A stretch of DNA of 64,000 bases from Flavobacteriales bacterium (GTDB lineage: Bacteria > Bacteroidota > Bacteroidia > Flavobacteriales > Flavobacteriaceae): assembly GCA_016777325.1 (NCBI GenBank), contig JADHRQ010000001.1, positions 62,001-126,000 on the forward strand, given 5' to 3'. Below are positions 26,419-34,549 of this stretch, in pieces. A program made the position numbers and the translations under genes. How positions within the stretch are numbered: the first letter of the stretch is position 1; each line of letters begins with the position of its first letter. The notes beneath the pieces are model-generated. The model searched no databases and was not told where the DNA came from. It worked only from the letters and a program-made list of their open reading frames with translations.

Positions 26419-26814
26419 TTAATCAAAAAGTTTATCTATTATACTTGGGCATCTTAGTGGTTTTCTTGTTATTGAATCAACAAATGCAAGAGATGTTTTA
26501 CCTTCTGTAGTTATTTCATTTTTGTTATTATAAATTTCATAAGTAAACTCAATTGTAGAAGTTGGTTTTTTTGAACAGAAAACTTTAATAAAAAAAATAT
26601 CACCAAAAAATAATGGTTTTATAAATATTAATTCACATTTAACTACTGGTAAAATAATATTATTACTTTCAATTTCTTCATAAGGCATATTTAATTTTTC
26701 AAGCCATTCAATTCTTGCCAATTCAAAAAATTTTAAATAATTACTATGATGAACAATCCCCATTTGATCTGTTTCATTATATCTAACCTTAATTTTATCT
26801 GATGTATAGTTCAT
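26419..26814 (-). CDS. YbgC-like acyl-CoA thioesterase (4HBT hotdog)
   Basis: Hotdog-fold thioesterase of 131 residues. The motif RYNETDQMGIVHHSNYLKFFELARIEWL includes the catalytic aspartate position of the 4-hydroxybenzoyl-CoA/YbgC group (ETDQMGIVHHSNY). It probably hydrolyses short acyl-CoA or acyl-ACP esters; the exact substrate is unknown. It is divergent from dnaA across a 185-base region, a neighbourhood seen in other flavobacteria as far as I recall. Confidence 0.88.
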   Translation of the reverse strand: MNYTSDKIKVRYNETDQMGIVHHSNYLKFFELARIEWLEKLNMPYEEIESNNIILPVVKCELIFIKPLFFGDIFFIKVFCSKKPTSTIEFTYEIYNNKNEITTEGKTSLAFVDSITRKPLRCPSIIDKLFD

Positions 26815-26831
26815 ATAAGTTGTTTTTATGA

Positions 26832-26851
26832 AGGAAAATCTTTATTTTCCT
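26832..26851 (-). repeat. Hairpin AGGAAAAT-N4-ATTTTCCT in the thioesterase leader
   Basis: A perfect eight-base inverted repeat with a four-base loop, lying between the candidate -7 box at 26853-26860 and the thioesterase start, so it would be at the very 5' end of that transcript. There is no T-run after it, which argues against a terminator. It may stabilise the mRNA or be an operator. Confidence 0.5.
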
Positions 26852-26852
26852 A

Positions 26853-26860
26853 CAAAATTA
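26853..26860 (-). promoter_or_regulatory. Candidate -7 box for the thioesterase gene
   Basis: The minus strand reads TAATTTTG, an exact TAnnTTTG match, 38 bases before the start codon. No TTG is visible at the expected upstream distance, so support is partial. Confidence 0.4.
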
Positions 26861-26999
26861 CCTAACATGATTTTAATTAAAAAAAAATTAATAATCAATA
26901 GTAATTAATGTTTTTTTTTGATATTTTTTAACTAATATTTGCAATCAACCAAAAACAACATTTCATAAATATATTCAATTAATATCTAGTTAAGAAAAA

Positions 27000-28427
27000 A
27001 TGAGTCAAACACCCTCAGCAGTATGGAACAATTGTTTATCCTTTATTAAGGATAATATCCAACCACAGGCATATAAAACATGGTTTGAACCCATAATCCC
27101 AGTTAAGCTTACTAATGATGTTTTGAGTATTCAAGTACCTAGTAAATTCTTTTATGAGTGGCTTGAAGAACACTACGTTAAGATATTACGTATGGCTCTT
27201 ACAAAAGAACTAGGGTCTGATGCTAAACTTGTGTATATAATTAATATGGAAAATACTTTCGGTAATAAATTGCCATTTACAGAGAAAATTCCAAGTTCTT
27301 CAAGTTCTATTATAAAGTCACAATCTATTGAATCTCCATTCAGCAATTTTGCATCTGAATTAAAAAACCCATTCGTAATACCAGGTATTAGAAATCTACA
27401 GATTGAATCTCAATTAAATCCAAATTATACTTTTGAAAATTTCTTGGAGGGTGATTCAAATAGACTTGCCAGATCTGCAGGAATTGCTGTTTCAACTAAA
27501 CCAGGAGGTACATCATTCAATCCTCTTCTTGTATATGGAGGAGTTGGATTAGGTAAAACTCACTTAGCTCATGCTATTGGAGTTGATATCAAACAAAAGT
27601 ATCCAGATAAAACAGTATTATATATATCTTCAGAAAAATTTACTCAACAGTATGTTGATTCAGTCAAAAAAAATACTAGAAATGATTTTATTCATTTTTA
27701 TCAAGTAATAGATGTTTTAATTGTTGATGATGTTCAATTTCTTTCAGGTAAATCTGGAACTCAAGATGTATTCTTTCATATTTTTAATCATTTGCATCAA
27801 AATGGTAAGCAAGTTATTTTAACTTCAGATAAAGCTCCAATTGACATGCAAGACATAGAACAAAGACTCTTATCTAGATTTAAGTGGGGATTATCTGCAG
27901 AGCTTCAAAATCCTAATTTTGAAACTAGAGTTTCAATTCTAAAAAACAAACTATACAGAGATGGTGTTGAAATACAAGATGATGTAATTGAATTTGTTGC
28001 TAAGAATATTAATTCTAATGTAAGAGAACTAGAGGGTGCAATCATTTCATTAATTGCTCAATCATCCTTTAATAAAGCTGAAATAACTGTAGAATTAGCT
28101 AAAGAAGTTATTAATAAATTTGTTAAGAATAACAGAAGAGAGGTTTCCATAGATTATATCCAAAAAGTTGTGTCTGATTACTTCCAAATGGATATTCAAA
28201 CTCTACAATCTAAAACTAGAAAAAGACATATAGTTCAAGCTAGACAAATTGCTATGTACTTTGCTAAAAAACTCACTAAAGCTTCATTAGCTAGTATAGG
28301 TACACAAATCGGAAGAAGAGATCATGCGACTGTCTTACATGCATGTAAAACTGTTGATAATCTCAGCTTTACTGATAAGCAATTTAGAAAGTATGTTGAA
28401 GACCTAACTCAAAAACTTTCAAGCTAA
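27000..28427 (+). CDS. dnaA: Chromosomal replication initiator DnaA
   Basis: ATP-dependent initiator that melts oriC and regulates replication. The 475 residues contain domain I (1-90, starting with WNNCLSFIKDNIQPQAYKTWFEPI), a linker, the AAA+ domain III with Walker A GGVGLGKTHLAHAIG and Walker B LIVDDVQFLSG, and the DNA-binding domain IV with the signature GRRDHATVLHA near the C-terminus. The plus-strand gene is divergent from the thioesterase and convergent with mltG, with a single base between the stops. Confidence 0.98.
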   Translation: MSQTPSAVWNNCLSFIKDNIQPQAYKTWFEPIIPVKLTNDVLSIQVPSKFFYEWLEEHYVKILRMALTKELGSDAKLVYIINMENTFGNKLPFTEKIPSSSSSIIKSQSIESPFSNFASELKNPFVIPGIRNLQIESQLNPNYTFENFLEGDSNRLARSAGIAVSTKPGGTSFNPLLVYGGVGLGKTHLAHAIGVDIKQKYPDKTVLYISSEKFTQQYVDSVKKNTRNDFIHFYQVIDVLIVDDVQFLSGKSGTQDVFFHIFNHLHQNGKQVILTSDKAPIDMQDIEQRLLSRFKWGLSAELQNPNFETRVSILKNKLYRDGVEIQDDVIEFVAKNINSNVRELEGAIISLIAQSSFNKAEITVELAKEVINKFVKNNRREVSIDYIQKVVSDYFQMDIQTLQSKTRKRHIVQARQIAMYFAKKLTKASLASIGTQIGRRDHATVLHACKTVDNLSFTDKQFRKYVEDLTQKLSS

Positions 28428-28428
28428 A

Positions 28429-29457
28429 CTATCTATATATCCCTTTACTATTTATCCAGCGGATATATGCCTTTTTGTTTCTATTATGTCCTTCTAGATC
28501 ACTTGCAAAAAGGTGATATCCTCTGTTAGACGGATTAGCAACCATAAACAAATAATTATGTTTTTCGTAATTAAGAACAGCATCTATAGCTGATATATCT
28601 GGCATCGTAATAGGGCCTGGTGGAAGACCTCTGATTTTATAAGTATTAAACTCTGAATCTAGCTTTAGATCTCTATAAAGCACTCTTCTAATTATAGTAT
28701 CATAATTCTTATAATATTCCTTTATAGTATAAATGACTGTGGGATCAGCTTGAAGTCTCATATTTTCCTTTAGTCGATTTATATATAAACCTGCAACTAT
28801 TGGACGTTCATCAATTTTTCTACTTTCAATCTGAATGATCGATGCAAGAGAAATTACTTCTAATTTAGTTAAGCCAAGCTTTTTAGCTTTTTCTGATCTA
28901 TCTTGATTCCAGAACTTATTATATTCATTTAACATTTTATCTCTAAAATCCTCTGGGCTAGTATTCCAATATACATTGTAAGAGTTAGGTATAAACATTG
29001 AAAGTATATTTTTTTCATTGAAACCATTTTTCTTTAAAAAATCTTCGTTTTTAAATGCATTAATTAAAGACAAACTATCTTCATATATTTGCTTTGAAAC
29101 TCTTCCTGCTAAATTTTCAACTCTTTCTTGATTATTAAAAATGACATTTACTGGTGAGTTATTATACTTTAATGATCTTACTATTTCATTATTTCCAATA
29201 CCTTTTTGAATTTTGAATCTACCAGTTTTTTTGTTATCTAAATAGTCTAGCTTTTCAGCTACATCATAAAAAGTTTTTGTGGATTTTAAATATTTTGATA
29301 TAGAATCGACAAAAGCTATACTATCATCTTTTATTACATATAAATAAATGCTTTCATTTTCAAAGGCAGTATTATCCTTATAAAATTTATTAAAATAATC
29401 TAAAGCCAAAATTGACAAGAGAAATGCAACTGGTATGATTATTTTTAAAACTTTCAT
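28429..29457 (-). CDS. mltG: Endolytic transglycosylase MltG
   Basis: Inner-membrane lytic transglycosylase that cleaves nascent peptidoglycan and is thought to terminate glycan elongation. The 342 residues begin with a membrane segment (about 5-22). The YceG-like domain holds the catalytic glutamate in ASIIQIESRKIDERP, and RLQADPTVIYTI and RGLPPGPITMPDISAIDAVL are family motifs. Its ATG overlaps the stop of the preceding GNAT gene as ATGA, so the two are translated together. Confidence 0.93.
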   Translation of the reverse strand: MKVLKIIIPVAFLLSILALDYFNKFYKDNTAFENESIYLYVIKDDSIAFVDSISKYLKSTKTFYDVAEKLDYLDNKKTGRFKIQKGIGNNEIVRSLKYNNSPVNVIFNNQERVENLAGRVSKQIYEDSLSLINAFKNEDFLKKNGFNEKNILSMFIPNSYNVYWNTSPEDFRDKMLNEYNKFWNQDRSEKAKKLGLTKLEVISLASIIQIESRKIDERPIVAGLYINRLKENMRLQADPTVIYTIKEYYKNYDTIIRRVLYRDLKLDSEFNTYKIRGLPPGPITMPDISAIDAVLNYEKHNYLFMVANPSNRGYHLFASDLEGHNRNKKAYIRWINSKGIYR

Positions 29458-29957
29458 TTTTTTAAAATTTTTTGAAATAATAACTCATCATTAAATTTAT
29501 TATTATAAAATATCCAATCTTTTTTCAAACCTACGTTAACAAAATTACTTTTTTCAAAAAGTGAGATACTTTCTTTATTTGTAGATGAAATATTTGCATA
29601 TACTTGATGAATAGGCACATGCTCTAGTAAATAATTTTCAGTAAGCTTTAAAGAACTTAATCCTATTCCTTTAGATCTAAATTTTTCAAATATAATTATT
29701 CCTAACCCTACTCTTCTGTTTATAAAGTCATAATCATATAAATCTATAAATCCATATGATTTTTTATCATCAGCTATTACCAATCTTAATTGTTTATGTT
29801 CAATAATATCTAGGTGTGAATTTTCTATAAATTTCTTAAGTGTATGTCTTGAAAAAGGAGAAGCAGTATTTGAATAGACCCATAATGATTTATCATTTTC
29901 TACCTCATAAATCAACTCTAAATCATTGGGCTCAAGAGCTCTAAGCTTTAAATTCAT
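29454..29957 (-). CDS. RimJ/RimL-type GNAT acetyltransferase
   Basis: N-acetyltransferase of 167 residues of the GNAT_3 (RimJ/RimL/SpeG) branch. It opens with LRALEPNDLELIYEVENDKSLW; the acetyl-CoA region is EKFRSKGIGLSSLKLTENYL, followed by ANISSTNKESISLFEKSNF. SpeG proteins acetylate spermidine and RimL acetylates L7/L12; I cannot decide which, if either, applies. It is the upstream partner of mltG, with an ATGA overlap. Confidence 0.87.
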   Translation of the reverse strand: MNLKLRALEPNDLELIYEVENDKSLWVYSNTASPFSRHTLKKFIENSHLDIIEHKQLRLVIADDKKSYGFIDLYDYDFINRRVGLGIIIFEKFRSKGIGLSSLKLTENYLLEHVPIHQVYANISSTNKESISLFEKSNFVNVGLKKDWIFYNNKFNDELLFQKILKK

Positions 29958-30027
29958 AATACTCTAGTTAAACAATAGTTAAAATATAATTATTAAAAAT
30001 TTAATATGTTATTTTTACTTTAAAAAA

Positions 30028-31164
30028 ATGAAATCAAACCTTAAAATTCTTGTTATTTCTGTTATATGTTCAATTATAACTTTTTTCATTTTTAGTAGTT
30101 TCTTTATAACTAATAAAGATAATTATGAAGTATCCTATGTAAATGAAATTGCACCTCACTATTCACTTAATAATATTTCCAATCAAAGGAGTATTACTTC
30201 CTCATCATCTCTTCCAGATTTAACTTTTGCAGCAAGTAAATCAATTGATGCAGTTGTTCACGTTAAAAACACAAGTATAGTTAAAGATAGTGATAGTTGG
30301 GCTTTACAATTTTTTTATGGTGATGATTCTAGAAAAAAAGTTGGTACTGGTTCTGGAGTAATTATATCACCTGATGGATATATAGTAACTAATTATCATG
30401 TTATTGAAAATTCTAGTGAGGTAATTGTAACAACAAACGACAATAAAGAGTATAATGCTGTAATTATTGGCTTTGATGAAGTTTATGATATTGCTGTTTT
30501 AAAAATTGATTCAGATAAAAGTTTAGATTATATATTTTTTGGTGATTCAGACTCAACACTTATTGGGGAATGGGTTCTTGCTGTAGGAAATCCCTACAAT
30601 TTAAATTCAACAGTTACTGCAGGAATTATAAGTTCAAAATCAAGAGATTTAAATGAATATGATCAGAAAAATCAATCATTTATTCAAACTGATGCAGCTG
30701 TAAACTTTGGAAATAGTGGTGGAGCTCTAGTAAATATTAAAGGAGAATTAATAGGAATTAATACACTTATTCAATCTATGACTGGAGGATATGTTGGTTA
30801 TTCTTTTGCAGTTCCAAGTAATACGGTTAGAAAAATATTTGAAGATTTAATAGAATATGGAGATGTCCAAAAAGGTCTACTTGGAGTAAGAGGAGTAGCT
30901 TTAAATTCACCTTATTCTAGACAATTAAATATTAGTGAAACAGAGGGTTTTTACATAGATGAAATAGAGTTAGGCTTTGGTGCAGATTCAGCTGGACTTA
31001 AGCGAGGTGATATCATTAAGTCAATTGATGGTTTTAAAATAAATCGATTTTCAGATTTATCAGGATATTTATCTTCAAAAAGACCAGGTGACAAAGTTGA
31101 AGTAAAATACGTTAGAGACAATAAATCAAAAACTGCAATTGTTAATATTAAAAAAGAGCAATAA
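30028..31164 (+). CDS. HtrA/Deg-type serine protease with one PDZ domain
   Basis: Periplasmic trypsin-like protease of 378 residues. An N-terminal hydrophobic segment (about 5-26) acts as a signal or anchor. The triad is visible: His in TNYHVIENSS, Asp in YDIAVLKID and Ser in NFGNSGGALVN. One PDZ domain (about 275-372, with ADSAGLKRGDIIKSIDG) follows. With a single PDZ and an N-terminal membrane segment it is built more like DegS or DegQ than the two-PDZ DegP. It probably degrades or senses misfolded envelope proteins. trmD starts four bases later. Confidence 0.92.
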   Translation: MKSNLKILVISVICSIITFFIFSSFFITNKDNYEVSYVNEIAPHYSLNNISNQRSITSSSSLPDLTFAASKSIDAVVHVKNTSIVKDSDSWALQFFYGDDSRKKVGTGSGVIISPDGYIVTNYHVIENSSEVIVTTNDNKEYNAVIIGFDEVYDIAVLKIDSDKSLDYIFFGDSDSTLIGEWVLAVGNPYNLNSTVTAGIISSKSRDLNEYDQKNQSFIQTDAAVNFGNSGGALVNIKGELIGINTLIQSMTGGYVGYSFAVPSNTVRKIFEDLIEYGDVQKGLLGVRGVALNSPYSRQLNISETEGFYIDEIELGFGADSAGLKRGDIIKSIDGFKINRFSDLSGYLSSKRPGDKVEVKYVRDNKSKTAIVNIKKEQ

Positions 31165-31167
31165 TTA

Positions 31168-31845
31168 ATGAAAATAGATGTACTAACATTATTTCCTGAA
31201 GTATTTGAAAATCTTAATTCTTTTTCAATAATAAAAAAGGCTATTGACTCTGACAAAGTTGAAGTAAGGACACACAATCTTAGGGATTATGCAGATAATT
31301 CTAGAAAAGTCGATGATTACCCATACGGAGGATTTCCTGGTATGTTAATAAAAATAGAACCTATAGACAAGTGTATTGAATATTTAAAAAAAAATACTGT
31401 TTATGACGAAATAATTTATCTTACTCCTGATGGTGAGTTATTAAATCAAAAAAAATCAAATTACTTTTCAACTTTAAATAATATTATAATTATTTGTGGG
31501 CATTACAAAGGTATTGACCATAGAGTCAGAGAGCATCTAGTAACAAAGGAAATTTCTGTTGGTGATTATGTAGTTTCAGGAGGTGAGTTGCCTGCTGCTG
31601 TTTTATGTGATTCGATAATTAGACTTCTACCTGGTATTATTGGTGATGAATCTTCAGCTCTTTCTGATACTTTCCAAGACGATCTTTTATCCCCTCCAAT
31701 TTACACTAGACCTGAAATATATAAAGGTCTAAGCGTTCCAAAGGTTCTTTTATCAGGCAATGATAAAGAAATTCAAAAGTGGAATGATGAAAAATCTTTA
31801 GAAAGAACTAGATTACTTAGGCCAAATCTTTTTGATAATGAATAA
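31168..31845 (+). CDS. trmD: tRNA (guanine-N1)-methyltransferase TrmD
   Basis: Methylates G37 of tRNAs with SAM, which prevents +1 frameshifting. The 225 residues carry IDVLTLFPEVFE at the start, DYPYGGFPGMLIKIEPI, the knot region CGHYKGIDHRVREHLVTKEISVGDYVVSGGELPA and a C-terminal domain ending LLRPNLF. rplS follows, as in the widespread rimM-trmD-rplS order, but rimM is absent and an htrA-like gene takes its place. The rplS promoter overlaps the last codons of trmD. Confidence 0.96.
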   Translation: MKIDVLTLFPEVFENLNSFSIIKKAIDSDKVEVRTHNLRDYADNSRKVDDYPYGGFPGMLIKIEPIDKCIEYLKKNTVYDEIIYLTPDGELLNQKKSNYFSTLNNIIIICGHYKGIDHRVREHLVTKEISVGDYVVSGGELPAAVLCDSIIRLLPGIIGDESSALSDTFQDDLLSPPIYTRPEIYKGLSVPKVLLSGNDKEIQKWNDEKSLERTRLLRPNLFDNE

Positions 31846-31861
31846 AAAAGGTTTATTTTTG
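31831..31861 (+). promoter_or_regulatory. rplS promoter, perfect TTTG-N19-TAnnTTTG
   Basis: TTTG (31831-31834), 19 bases, then TATTTTTG (31854-31861): both boxes and the spacing match the Bacteroidetes consensus. The upstream box lies within the trmD coding sequence, so rplS can be transcribed apart from trmD. The predicted leader is about 35 bases. Confidence 0.8.
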
Positions 31862-31865
31862 CCCG

Positions 31866-31885
31866 TGTTTGAAATTAATCAAACA
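31866..31885 (+). promoter_or_regulatory. rplS leader: Hairpin in the rplS leader
   Basis: TGTTTGA-AATTAA-TCAAACA is a perfect seven-bp stem with a six-base loop just downstream of the rplS promoter and 18 bases before the start codon. It is a candidate autoregulatory L19 leader. I recall that an L19 leader has been reported in Flavobacteria, but I could not check whether this one matches it. Confidence 0.45.
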
Positions 31886-31902
31886 AAATAAAAAAAATTT
31901 CA

Positions 31903-32247
31903 ATGGATTCTTTAGTAAATTTAGTTCAAGAGAAACTTATCAATAAAAATGATTTTCCTTCATTTTCAGCTGGTGACACATTAACTGTTACTATAGAAAT
32001 TAGAGAAGGTGATAAAGTTAGACCTCAGTCTTTCAAAGGTGTTGTCATTCAAGTTAAAGGAAGAGGACAATCTAAGACATTTACTATAAGAAAAATGTCT
32101 GGAACTGTTGGAGTTGAAAGAATTTTCCCAATTAACATGCCTGGTTTAAAGAAAATTGAAGTTAATAAGAAAGGAAAAGTGAGACAATCCAGAATTTATT
32201 ACTTCAGAGAACTTAGAGGAAAGAAAGCTAGGATTAAAGAAGTATAA
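31903..32247 (+). CDS. rplS: 50S ribosomal protein L19
   Basis: Ribosomal protein at the interface between the 30S and 50S subunits. The 114 residues match the family length and contain [49 protein letters not shown] and the C-terminal [15 protein letters not shown]. It has its own promoter within trmD and a hairpin leader. icd starts five bases after the stop and may share its transcript. Confidence 0.97.
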   Translation: MDSLVNLVQEKLINKNDFPSFSAGDTLTVTIEIREGDKVRPQSFKGVVIQVKGRGQSKTFTIRKMSGTVGVERIFPINMPGLKKIEVNKKGKVRQSRIYYFRELRGKKARIKEV

Positions 32248-32252
32248 ACCTT

Positions 32253-33488
32253 ATGTCAAAAATTAAAGTAGCCAATCCCATAGTAGAAATTGATGGTGAT
32301 GAAATGGCTAGAATCATCTGGAAATTTATTAAAGAAAAATTAATTTTAGATTATATCGACTTAGATGTTATCTATTATGATTTAGGAATTGAGTCTAGAG
32401 ATAAGACTGATGACCAAATCACAGTTGATGCTGCAAATGCTATTAAAAAATATAATGTTGGTATCAAATGTGCTACAATAACCCCTGATGAACAAAGAGT
32501 TGACGAATTCTCACTAAATAGAATGTATAAGTCCCCTAACGGAACTATAAGAAATATTGTAGGTGGAACTGTATTTAGAGAGCCTATTATTTGTAGATCG
32601 ATTCCAAGATATGTTCAGGGATGGTCAAGACCAATTTGTATTGGAAGACATGCTTTTGGAGATCAATACAGAGCAACTGATGTTACAACTCACGGTCCTG
32701 GAAAACTTGAAATGAAATTCACACCCCAAGATGGTAGTGAGGCTAAAACATGGGAAGTATATAATTTTGAAGAAGATGGTATAGCAATGTCAATGTATAA
32801 TATTGATTCATCTATCTATGGATTTGCAAGATCATGTATGAATATGGCTATTACAAAAAGATGGCCATTATATCTTTCAACAAAAAATACTATCCTAAAA
32901 GCATATGATGGTCGCTTTAAAGATATTTTTCAAGAAGTTTTTGAAAATGAATTCAAAGATAAATTTGAAAAGGAAAACATTACCTATGAACATAGACTAA
33001 TTGATGATATGGTTGCATCTGCTATTAAATGGAAAGGTGGTTTTGTATGGGCTTGTAAGAACTATGATGGAGATGTTCAATCTGATATTGTTGCCCAGGG
33101 ATTTGGTTCTCTTGGATTAATGACTTCTACATTGGTAACTCCAGATGGAAAAACTCTTGAAGCAGAAGCTGCTCACGGAACTGTTACCAGACATTTTAGA
33201 AGACATCAAAAAGGTGAACAAACCTCTACTAACCCAATAGCATCAATTTTTGCATGGACTAGAGGACTTATGCATAGAGGTAAGCTTGATGATAATCAAG
33301 ATCTTATTAACTTCTGTAAAACTCTTGAAGAAGTGTGTATTGAAACTGTCGAAGATGGTAAAATGACTAAAGATCTTGCACTACTAGTTTTTAGAGATGA
33401 TCTTGTAGATTCAAATTTCCTTACTACTCAGCAATTCTTGGATGAATTAAAAATAAATCTTAATAAAAAACTCAGTATATTAGTATAA
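32253..33488 (+). CDS. icd: NADP-dependent isocitrate dehydrogenase (eukaryote-like homodimeric type)
   Basis: Oxidatively decarboxylates isocitrate to 2-oxoglutarate in the citric acid cycle. The 411 residues belong to the type II dimeric group shared with eukaryotic [24 protein letters not shown] at the start, the substrate-binding [20 protein letters not shown], and [27 protein letters not shown] near the end. The His-Arg in the [11 protein letters not shown] segment is typical of NADP use. murQ starts at the base where icd ends. Confidence 0.95.
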   Translation: MSKIKVANPIVEIDGDEMARIIWKFIKEKLILDYIDLDVIYYDLGIESRDKTDDQITVDAANAIKKYNVGIKCATITPDEQRVDEFSLNRMYKSPNGTIRNIVGGTVFREPIICRSIPRYVQGWSRPICIGRHAFGDQYRATDVTTHGPGKLEMKFTPQDGSEAKTWEVYNFEEDGIAMSMYNIDSSIYGFARSCMNMAITKRWPLYLSTKNTILKAYDGRFKDIFQEVFENEFKDKFEKENITYEHRLIDDMVASAIKWKGGFVWACKNYDGDVQSDIVAQGFGSLGLMTSTLVTPDGKTLEAEAAHGTVTRHFRRHQKGEQTSTNPIASIFAWTRGLMHRGKLDDNQDLINFCKTLEEVCIETVEDGKMTKDLALLVFRDDLVDSNFLTTQQFLDELKINLNKKLSILV

Positions 33489-34303
33489 TGAAGTTTATTA
33501 AGGTTACAGAACAAGACTCTCATCATTCAGATTTAGAAAAAAAGTCTATAACTGAGCTTGTTGCTGCAATGCACGAAGAAGATAACAATGCACTCAAAGC
33601 TGTAAATAAAGTTCTTCCAAAAGTTAGTCTATTAATCAAGCAGATTGAACCAAAAATTAAAAATGGGGGTAGATTATTTTACATTGGTGCAGGAACAAGT
33701 GGAAGACTTGGTGTTTTAGATGCTTCAGAATGTCCTCCAACATTTGGCACACCTCCAGAGAAAGTTGTTGGTCTAGTTGCTGGGGGAATTCCAGCTCTTT
33801 ACAGCTCTATTGAAATAGCTGAAGATGATTTAGATCAAGCATGGAAAGATTTATCTGAGCATAATATTAACTCGAATGATTTTGTAATCGGTATAGCTGC
33901 TTCTGGTACAACTCCATACGTAATTGGTGGATTAAAAGAATGTCAAAAAAATAATATCTCAACAGGATGTATAGTTTGTAATGAAAATTCCCCTTTATCT
34001 AAATATGCAGATCATAAAATTGAGGTAATTGTTGGCCCTGAATTTTTAACTGGTAGTTCTAGGCTTAAAGCTGGAACAGCTCAGAAACTTATCTTGAATA
34101 TGATTTCAACAATATCAATGATTCTTGATGGTCATGTTAGAGGAAATAAAATGATTGATATGCAAATGACTAATGCTAAATTAAACAAAAGAGCTAGGAG
34201 AATTATTATGGAAGAATTAGATGTTGACAAAGAAGAAGCAGATAGACTAATAACTAAACATAAGAGCATTAGATCGGCAATTGATAATTATTCAAGTGAA
34301 TAA
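33488..34303 (+). CDS. murQ: N-acetylmuramic acid 6-phosphate etherase
   Basis: Cleaves the lactyl ether of N-acetylmuramate 6-phosphate, returning cell-wall sugars to the GlcNAc pool. The SIS domain is seen in GRLFYIGAGTSGRLGVLDASECPPTFGTPPEKVVGLVAGG. The 271 residues are slightly shorter than the E. coli enzyme (298), mainly at the C-terminus. It overlaps icd by one base (TAATG) and is followed by a small membrane protein gene. No kinase or transporter of this recycling route is next to it. Confidence 0.94.
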   Translation: MKFIKVTEQDSHHSDLEKKSITELVAAMHEEDNNALKAVNKVLPKVSLLIKQIEPKIKNGGRLFYIGAGTSGRLGVLDASECPPTFGTPPEKVVGLVAGGIPALYSSIEIAEDDLDQAWKDLSEHNINSNDFVIGIAASGTTPYVIGGLKECQKNNISTGCIVCNENSPLSKYADHKIEVIVGPEFLTGSSRLKAGTAQKLILNMISTISMILDGHVRGNKMIDMQMTNAKLNKRARRIIMEELDVDKEEADRLITKHKSIRSAIDNYSSE

Positions 34304-34523
34304 ATTTTTAAGAAAAGGATTTATTCAAGTTTTCATTGGAATTTCTCTTTGCTTTATAGCGCCTGTTATTGTATCTCAAGCCTTTAACAATCAAGATCAT
34401 CCATTCTTTGTAATTGTTCTAATTATAGGAGCTATATTGCTTTTATTAGCAATATTTTATGGATACAGGGGAATAGTCAACATTTTAAATGGAACATTAG
34501 GACCTAAGAATAAATTAAATTGA
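34296..34523 (+). CDS. Small membrane protein, DUF6095-like
   Basis: A 75-residue protein with two membrane segments (about 10-28 and 38-60), joined by the loop QAFNNQDHPFFVIV. The FxxGxxLxFIAPxxxxxAFxNQxHPF pattern resembles the flavobacterial DUF6095 family, recalled from memory. The track starts at TTG 34281, inside murQ; GTG 34296, overlapping the murQ stop by eight bases, gives the expected short cytoplasmic N-terminus and is preferred. Function unknown. Confidence 0.75.
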   Translation: MNKFLRKGFIQVFIGISLCFIAPVIVSQAFNNQDHPFFVIVLIIGAILLLLAIFYGYRGIVNILNGTLGPKNKLN

Positions 34524-34525
34524 TT

Positions 34526-34533
34526 TATTTTTG
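34526..34533 (+). promoter_or_regulatory. Candidate -7 box for thrS
   Basis: TATTTTTG matches TAnnTTTG exactly, 17 bases before the thrS start. No TTTG is present at the expected upstream spacing, so it is only half supported. Confidence 0.4.
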
Positions 34534-34549
34534 AATTTCAAAGTATATA

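Larger units (their letters stand above)
26815..26999. other. AT-rich divergent region between thioesterase and dnaA
   Basis: The 185 bases are extremely AT-rich with long A and T runs. Towards the thioesterase there is a -7 box and a hairpin (listed separately). I found no exact DnaA box (TTATCCACA or TTTTCCACA); the nearest is TTTTCCTACA at about 26846, which carries an extra base. Gene orientation changes sides here, so an origin of replication in or near this region is possible but not shown. Confidence 0.4.

Noticed and set aside
26815-26999. Origin of replication with DnaA boxes
   Set aside because: No exact DnaA box was found; the region is only AT-rich, so I keep it as a possibility without annotating an oriC.
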